Source: Scleroderma bovista (taxonomy: Eukaryota; Basidiomycota; Agaricomycetes; Boletales; Sclerodermataceae). Taken from it: a stretch of DNA of 64,000 nt. Of this stretch, positions 58,935 through 64,000 are shown piece after piece. The position numbers and the translations under genes were made by a program. Every line of letters starts with the position of its first letter. Position 1 is the first letter of the stretch. The notes under the pieces were generated by a model. That model worked only from the letters and a program-made list of their open reading frames with translations, was not told the origin of the DNA and ran no database searches. Location: NCBI GenBank assembly GCA_037178675.1, contig JAYMGJ010000026.1, positions 1-64,000 on the forward strand, read 5' to 3'.

Positions 58935-60966
58935 CTATGCAGTGAAATGGTGTCTAGTCTCAAACGCAGTAAATGTAGCAAGGGCCTGGCACCAGATTTT
59001 TGCCCGTGTTGCCCATACTGGCTCTGCTAATGATATAGTGACAAACCGTGTACCACGTTGACCAATTGGAATGTATTCTGTCGCTGGCTCTCCGTCTTCT
59101 TCAGCAAACTCCTCTGGCAACAACCCATATCCTGTTGGTGCAATGTCTTCAAGTATTACACACTCTAGCACGGACCAAAATTCAGCCTCATCTTGGGCAC
59201 ATGCAAAGGGCGATCTATTGTGCGGGACTTCCACTGCTTGGTGATGGACCTGGTTCTGCAGGTCAGCTTCAAGTCTTTGTAGAATACCATCACGTCGGTC
59301 CACAGCGTCGTTGTCATCATCCAACCCTGGGTCCTCGTCAGGAGGATGTCCTGCACCAGTCTGGCCATGCCGAGGGATCCGTTCATGTCCATCAACACCA
59401 TAATATCGTTCAATTGTCAGGGGGTGGATCCTAACACAGTCATCCTGGTACTCCCCTAGCATAACACAACTGATGAGACGTAAATCCTTGGTATCGCAAA
59501 AATCCAGTACGATCCATCACATAAATGATACAACAGCGTACCTGTGGAGATTTATTATTTGTCATGGGCCCACTGATGGGATGGATGTTCCACTCTTCTT
59601 GAAACTCCTCGCAATCAGTGTTGATGGCGCCGAGAAAAAGTTTTTGAATGAGCCACAGGTGGTTCCTATTCTCAACATCAAGCCGGTGACGCCTTTCACA
59701 CCGAACAAAAAAGCCCCGCCATCGGCGAGCAAATTGAGTTCCAACTTCAATCCACAGGCGCTCGATCCTCGAGTTTCGCGTCGACCTGCAGTACAGACAT
59801 CAAAAAGTAACCACGAACAATAGTAACGATTAACTTACGATCCCCACAAGAATGATCCACGGTTGGGACCCCGCCTGGCCACCACATACATAGCTACATT
59901 GATGTTTTCGCCCCCTCGATCACCTCTCATGCGCGACGGCATACCATATTTTGCTTTTGCATCGAGGAATAAGTTGAGGACTGTTGACGCATAGTTGTTC
60001 GTACTCGCTCGTAAGCCAGTGATCTTAAGAAAGTTAGCAACACGACCTGCCAGTGTGCAGATACACACCGTTCGACAGTAGCCGTCAATGATTCCGTGAA
60101 TCACAAATCCCCATCGGATGAGTTTGTGATGTCCGTCAACATGCCAGAGTGCATTTGACCTTGCGACGCGATATACCCTGCGTTGAATAGCACGGCGCTC
60201 TCGTAAACGCTGACCCAACCTGTCCACTCGACGCAACGACCTCCATATCCGCTTTTGTTGAACTCGAATCCCGTGACGCCATAAGTGCCCAAGTAAATAA
60301 CGGAAGCCGGACTCTGGTTTGCGCTTCTTGAATGCCTTCACGAGGACGTCCAGCTCGTCATCGCTTATCAAAGTGTAGCTCCACTTCAGGTCATGTTTCC
60401 GCATGGTTCGCCAAAGCGTCATGCGGCTAACTCCAAGGATACGGGCGAGTTCACTGAGATTAATGTGATGGCTATTGTTCGTAATAGCCTCAGTGAGGAA
60501 GTCAAGGCAAACGGACTTCTGAGGTCGTCCTCGCCAACCATTCTGGAGTTCTATTACAAGTTCAGGAATACTAACACCTTGCTGTTCACTACGCAATATA
60601 TCAGCACCGCTCCTTAACAGATAAATGGGAAAACTGGACGAACAGCATGTTAACGACATGCGCCATATCCTGGAGATCTTGCACTGCCTGTCCAAAGAGC
60701 CTTGCAGCATCCATTAACCATTCGTGAGGCAGAGACTCATCCTCATGGATGGTGCCAATGGGGATAAGTGCTTCAAGGATAGGAAGGGCTGTTGAAGTGA
60801 GTGCATCAACATGGAATGAGACGCGAATGGGATCGGGAAGCCCATCAGATCGGAGGACGTCAAGGGCTTGTTCATATGTTCTCTTCATGATTTCATGAGT
60901 GGCACAGATATCAGCTGGCCATCCGTTACGGTGCCATGGAAGGGGAGGAAATAGGGTGGTGGCCAT
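58935..60966 (-). CDS. Ginger-like / rve-type integrase with intact DDE residues
   Basis: The likely start is MATTLFPPLPWHRNGW (60966), then a helical N-terminus (YEQALDVLRSDGLPDPIRVS). After an intron near 60610 the frame has ELVIELQNGWRGRPQKSVCL and an HTH-like INLSELARILGVSRMTLWRT. The integrase core shows SNALWHVDGHHKLIRWGFVI (first Asp), RASTNNYASTVLNLFLDAKA and RMRGDRGGENINVA (second Asp), up to NRGSFLWGS. The next exon (about 59800-59545) continues NSRIERLWIEVGTQFARRW, which supplies the Glu. The last exon has HPLTIERYYGVDGHERIPRH and PVWATRAKIWCQALATFTAF. The family is recurrent in mushroom genomes and resembles Ginger-type DNA transposon integrases. All three catalytic residues and the splice sites look sound. 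No terminal repeats were found. Confidence 0.75.
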
Positions 60967-61564
60967 GTCTAAGTAGTACCAACTTGCTGAAGCTGATATA
61001 AGCAAGCCACTCTTAACCAGTATCCAAAAGGTCGCAACGCTGAGGAGTGAACAAGTGAACAAAGGATGGGGAAAATAACCCGGAGGACTACTTGTTCTCC
61101 ACTAACTGCGTTGAAACGTTTCCCTACCACACATCTTATGCCTGGTGTTCGGAAGGGTTTTTCCATTTCACCCCCTGTGAAACCCGACACACATCCTTCA
61201 CCGGTGCATTCGAACGACTTGCTACATGGTGGTAAGGGTGTGAAGAGTATACCTTCAAAGTCCTGCGACTGATATTTTGAAGAAAAACACTGGGATATTC
61301 TCAAGATCCTTGATGAAGCCCAAGAAGAATGCTTTGTGGTAGGCCAGAACGATTCCATCGTTTCAAGGAGTTGACGGATAGTCGAGCACAGCTGGAAGGT
61401 GTATCCTTCACCGATTACATACATATCTTGACCCAGTTGGAAACTGATGGGTATAAGAAAGCATGGAAGAGGTGCGCTACTGATCAGTGTTATCACACGC
61501 ATTCGATGACTAAACGCCCTATCTCAACTTCAGTTTATCCTTTTTCTCAAACCTCCAATGCCTG

Positions 61565-62517
61565 ATGATCTCATCTCCCACTGCCGCTCACGAATCTATT
61601 TTGACTGCTATTATCTGGCAGCTTAGCAGTGTTCTTGCCACTATCCCCCTCCCCAAAGGCATCCTTACTTACCGAACCCATGGCAACAGGCATATCCAAG
61701 GCCAAACAATATGCGGTATCCCAGATCTAACGATAATGATGGTCACCGAGGGCGGTCTCGAAGATCGACCCATTTGGTTGATGGAGAGCGCTTTTTCTCA
61801 AAGTGATGCTGATGTCATGGAGAAACTGCGTGCTTACATCGAAGATCACCCAGATTTATTGGTCGTTGGCAAGGTTCTCCTTAAGCAGAATGGGAAGTAC
61901 TCCAGCCCTGGCGCAAACGGCTCTCTTGCGACAAGCCTTCGCTCTTCAGAGCTATTGTCGCGGAGAAAGTGGAGGGGTAGCCTTGGGGTCGATGAATTTG
62001 CGCACGTGGACATCGATCATCACATTTGGTTTTCCCTCTCTTCCGTCGAAATCCATTTATGGATCCGTCAGGCCAGCGGGTTGGATATAGATCGTAAGGA
62101 TGGCGATGGGTATGCATTCGGGGTGCGTTGGTTATTTTGTGGAAATATGTGACTGACCACAGTGTACTCTAGACACTTTATCCCATTGTCAATATTTCCA
62201 GTATTGACGACACTTTTCTGCGGGGCCTTGCGCTTGTTAAGGAGGCCGCTCTCCGTGAGCTAGAGATCACCCCTGACAGCCAGGATTTTTACAATCATAT
62301 GAAAACTTGGTCGCCCCCTCCTTCTTTCTTTGATCTAGATGCGTTGAAGACTGCCCTCGTGAATGGTGCATGGGCGACAGCCTATGGTCGTTATTTCCAA
62401 TGGTACAAGGATCAAGTGAAAAAGCCCTACAATATAACGCACGATCGCTCTTGCAGCAAGTCCAGCCATGGGTCTCGTGGTGTAAGTATCCCGATCGAAC
62501 TTTGTGAATTCGTCTAA
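61565..62517 (+). CDS. Unknown protein with PD-(D/E)XK-like motif (copy B)
   Basis: From MISSPTAAHESILTAIIWQL the frame reaches HIQGQTICGIPDLTIMM (Pro-Asp at residues 53-54) and PIWLMESAFSQSDADVMEKL (Glu at 74), then RAYIEDHPDLLVVGKVLLKQ. This order resembles Uma2-like PD-(D/E)XK nucleases (inference). A 50-nt intron (GTGCGT donor near 62122) follows GDGYAFG, and the next exon reads LYPIVNISSIDDTFLRGLAL and AWATAYGRYFQWYKDQVKKP. Copy A at 19790-20927 has the same plan, the same intron position (YNAYG before the intron) and AALTAYSCYTDWFQK near the end. A start further upstream (61506) is possible. The gene is divergent from the integrase. Here the motif keeps its glutamate, so this is the copy more likely to be active. 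Confidence 0.55.
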
Positions 62518-63706
62518 CTTGATTGCAGCTTCGTGAACACGCATAAAATCTGAACTGCACACATTTTTTTGTTCTTTTTCACGTACATACACTGAGTTGC
62601 TACTTGTATTTCTGTCGTCCATCATTGATCGGTCATCCATCATGTACAATATATGTTGTGTTGAAGCTAAAGTCTGTTTGTACACACCAACTCCTACCAA
62701 CGCTAATGACAGAACCTGTGTTCTCATACATCGCGGCTCAACTCGTCAATGCCCATCGGGCCGGGCCCATGATGGACTTGCTGACTGGTTAGCAGTCAAA
62801 GGAGAGACCGGCAGCAAAGAAACTACAAACGACGCACATTTGAAATGTCATCCATAGTTGCCATCTTCGTGGAGGTATGGTGGTGGTGGTGGTGGTGGTC
62901 GCCATGTGTGGTTTGGGTGGCCATCGTCGTCGTGTAGAGGTGCCAGTGGGGGGAACATCATCATTGCACCGCTGGCTGGACATTGGTAGTGGAGGGGTCG
63001 CTATGGCGCCTGTTGCACGATGTTGGTCATGCTTTGGTGTGTACTGGGGCGTCGTCAGTTTGGTAATACGATCGAGGTTGGTGGTGGCAGTGAAGTGCTT
63101 GTACCGGAGACGGTCATCGTTGTCCCTCTGAAAGCTGGAGTGGACGCTGTGGTTCTCGTCGTGCAGGTGGTGGAAATAGTAGGGGAAGTCGTGGCCGTGC
63201 AGGGAGGGTGGCGTCGTGTTGACGTGCCACGGCAGCCATAGTCGTATAGTGGGCGTTGGCGTTGTCTGGCCCTGCGAGTTATCATTGTGCTGTGGTGGTA
63301 ATAGTCGTCAACATTGGGGTGCTGGTCTAATTGTCTTCGTTGAGGCACAGGCACTGGTGATGGTCACCGTGTCGTCTTCGTCTTGAGCTTGTGGTCGTGT
63401 GGGATAGCTGGCCTTGACTAATTGGGGCCATCAAGCAGAGCTGTGCCGTCTCATCAGTCTCGAGAACTGGTGAGAAAGCTGGTGATGCGTTAGTAATGGT
63501 GATAGGTAGTGTAGGGACTTACGAGTGCAGGCGTCGTGGTCATGGCCGTGGGCGGTGGTAGTGGTCACAGTGATGGCGAACGGTAGAGCGCGGGGTGAGA
63601 TACAAACGAAGTGACGTCGTCATGTGACACCCCGTGAGCAAAGCCTGCGACAAATATTAACAAATAGTCAGTGTTCCTTTGCAATAGCACCAGCTCGTTC
63701 CAAAAA
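62518..63706. other. No gene seen; GGT/GTC-rich low-complexity tract at 62870-63560
   Basis: The stretch starts with about nine GGT triplets near 62877 and continues as GTCGTCGTGT, GGTGGTGGCAGTG and similar runs. The frames open across it are Val/Gly-rich by composition. It is the longest of four such tracts in the window. Confidence 0.45.
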
Positions 63707-64000
63707 ATGATGCCTGCTCCTCGACACCATCAAATGTTCTATTATTTTGATGGCACGCATGTAATCCAGGTTAGTTACCTCTCTTCTTCTATTCATTGCT
63801 TTTTCTAATGGCATTCCACAGATTGAAAACATACTTTTCAAAGTCCACAGCAGTGTCCTTTCAGACAAATCCCTCCTTTTCAAGGACATGTTTGAGGTCA
63901 GCCAGGATCACAGGCTCGTCCAGACCGAAGGAAGTAGTGACGAGGACCCAATCCTCTTCGAGGGCATCATGGTGGAAAGCTTTGAGTTGTTTCTCTCGGT
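63707..64000 (+). CDS. BTB/POZ domain protein, 3' end beyond the window
   Basis: ATG at 63707 gives MMPAPRHHQMFYYFDGTHVI. A 52-nt intron (GTTAGT donor near 63771, CCACAG acceptor near 63822) joins to IENILFKVHSSVLSDKSLLF, then KDMFEV, EDPILFEGIMVESFELFLS. FKVH..VLS..S..F.DMF is the conserved opening of BTB/POZ domains, and this short layout is common in mushroom BTB proteins. Such domains dimerise or recruit cullin-3. The rest is outside the window. Confidence 0.75.

Noticed and set aside
1..64000. tRNA, rRNA or other structured RNA genes
   Set aside because: I found no A-box/B-box pair with a matching cloverleaf and no rRNA-like sequence by eye. A covariance-model scan would be needed to exclude small RNAs.

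Overview
The window looks like a transposon-rich stretch of an Agaricomycete (mushroom-forming basidiomycete) genome. The evidence is many introns of about 48-70 nt with GT/AG borders, two KDZ (Kyakuja-Dileera-Zisupton) transposases carrying CxC1- and CxC2-type cysteine clusters, a casein-kinase-1-like kinase of the kind expanded in mushrooms, and several gene families I know only as uncharacterised basidiomycete proteins. No bacterial or organellar signal was seen. All family calls are by eye from motifs, without database searches.

Layout. 0.07-4.5 kb: an unknown plus-strand gene end, tail to tail with a CxC2-type KDZ transposase. 5.15-7.6 kb: a non-autonomous hAT-like element with 17-bp terminal inverted repeats, an 8-bp target duplication and about nine copies of a 140-160 bp tandem repeat. 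8.75-13.6 kb: a 4.9 kb near-perfect palindrome (foldback element) with repeat-filled arms, flanked by a 7-bp direct repeat and apparently inserted in retroelement-like sequence. 14.8-19.6 kb: a fragment and then a nearly complete hAT transposase with a BED-type N-terminus. 19.8-23 kb: an unknown gene with a PD-(D/E)XK-like motif and a divergent CK1-like kinase. 24.7-25.1 kb: the end of a Pif1/Helitron helicase. 26.05-29.85 kb: an intact eight-exon gene with a ParB-like N-terminal motif. Ten copies of a TAGCATACATGTATGCTA palindrome lie in and around it, four of them inside its introns.

32.8-36.9 kb: a Tc1/mariner-like (DDE_3-type) transposase split by a 572-bp hAT-like MITE whose 8-bp target duplication can be read directly. 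37.6-42.0 kb: a large, mostly disordered gene of a recurrent Agaricomycete family. 43.6-45.1 kb: a duplicated promoter and start region, then a 224-residue gene whose stop codon abuts the stop codon of the convergent gene. That gene (45.1-49.4 kb) is a KDZ transposase with a CxC1 cluster and a C-terminal Ulp1-like cysteine protease. 49.7-51.5 kb: a Copia RT/RNase H fragment. 53.8-55.8 kb: a WDR5-like WD40 gene whose last repeat is cut exactly where an opposite-strand NACHT fragment begins. 57.2-62.5 kb: an unknown cysteine-rich gene, a Ginger-like integrase with all three acidic residues, and a second PD-(D/E)XK-like gene. 63.7 kb to the end: the start of a BTB/POZ gene.

Most of the sequence is mobile elements of at least six classes, some nested in one another. 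Ordinary host genes are few: the CK1-like kinase, the WD40 gene, the NACHT fragment and the BTB gene. The best candidates for something undescribed are the intron-borne palindrome family with its ParB-like host gene, and the foldback element.
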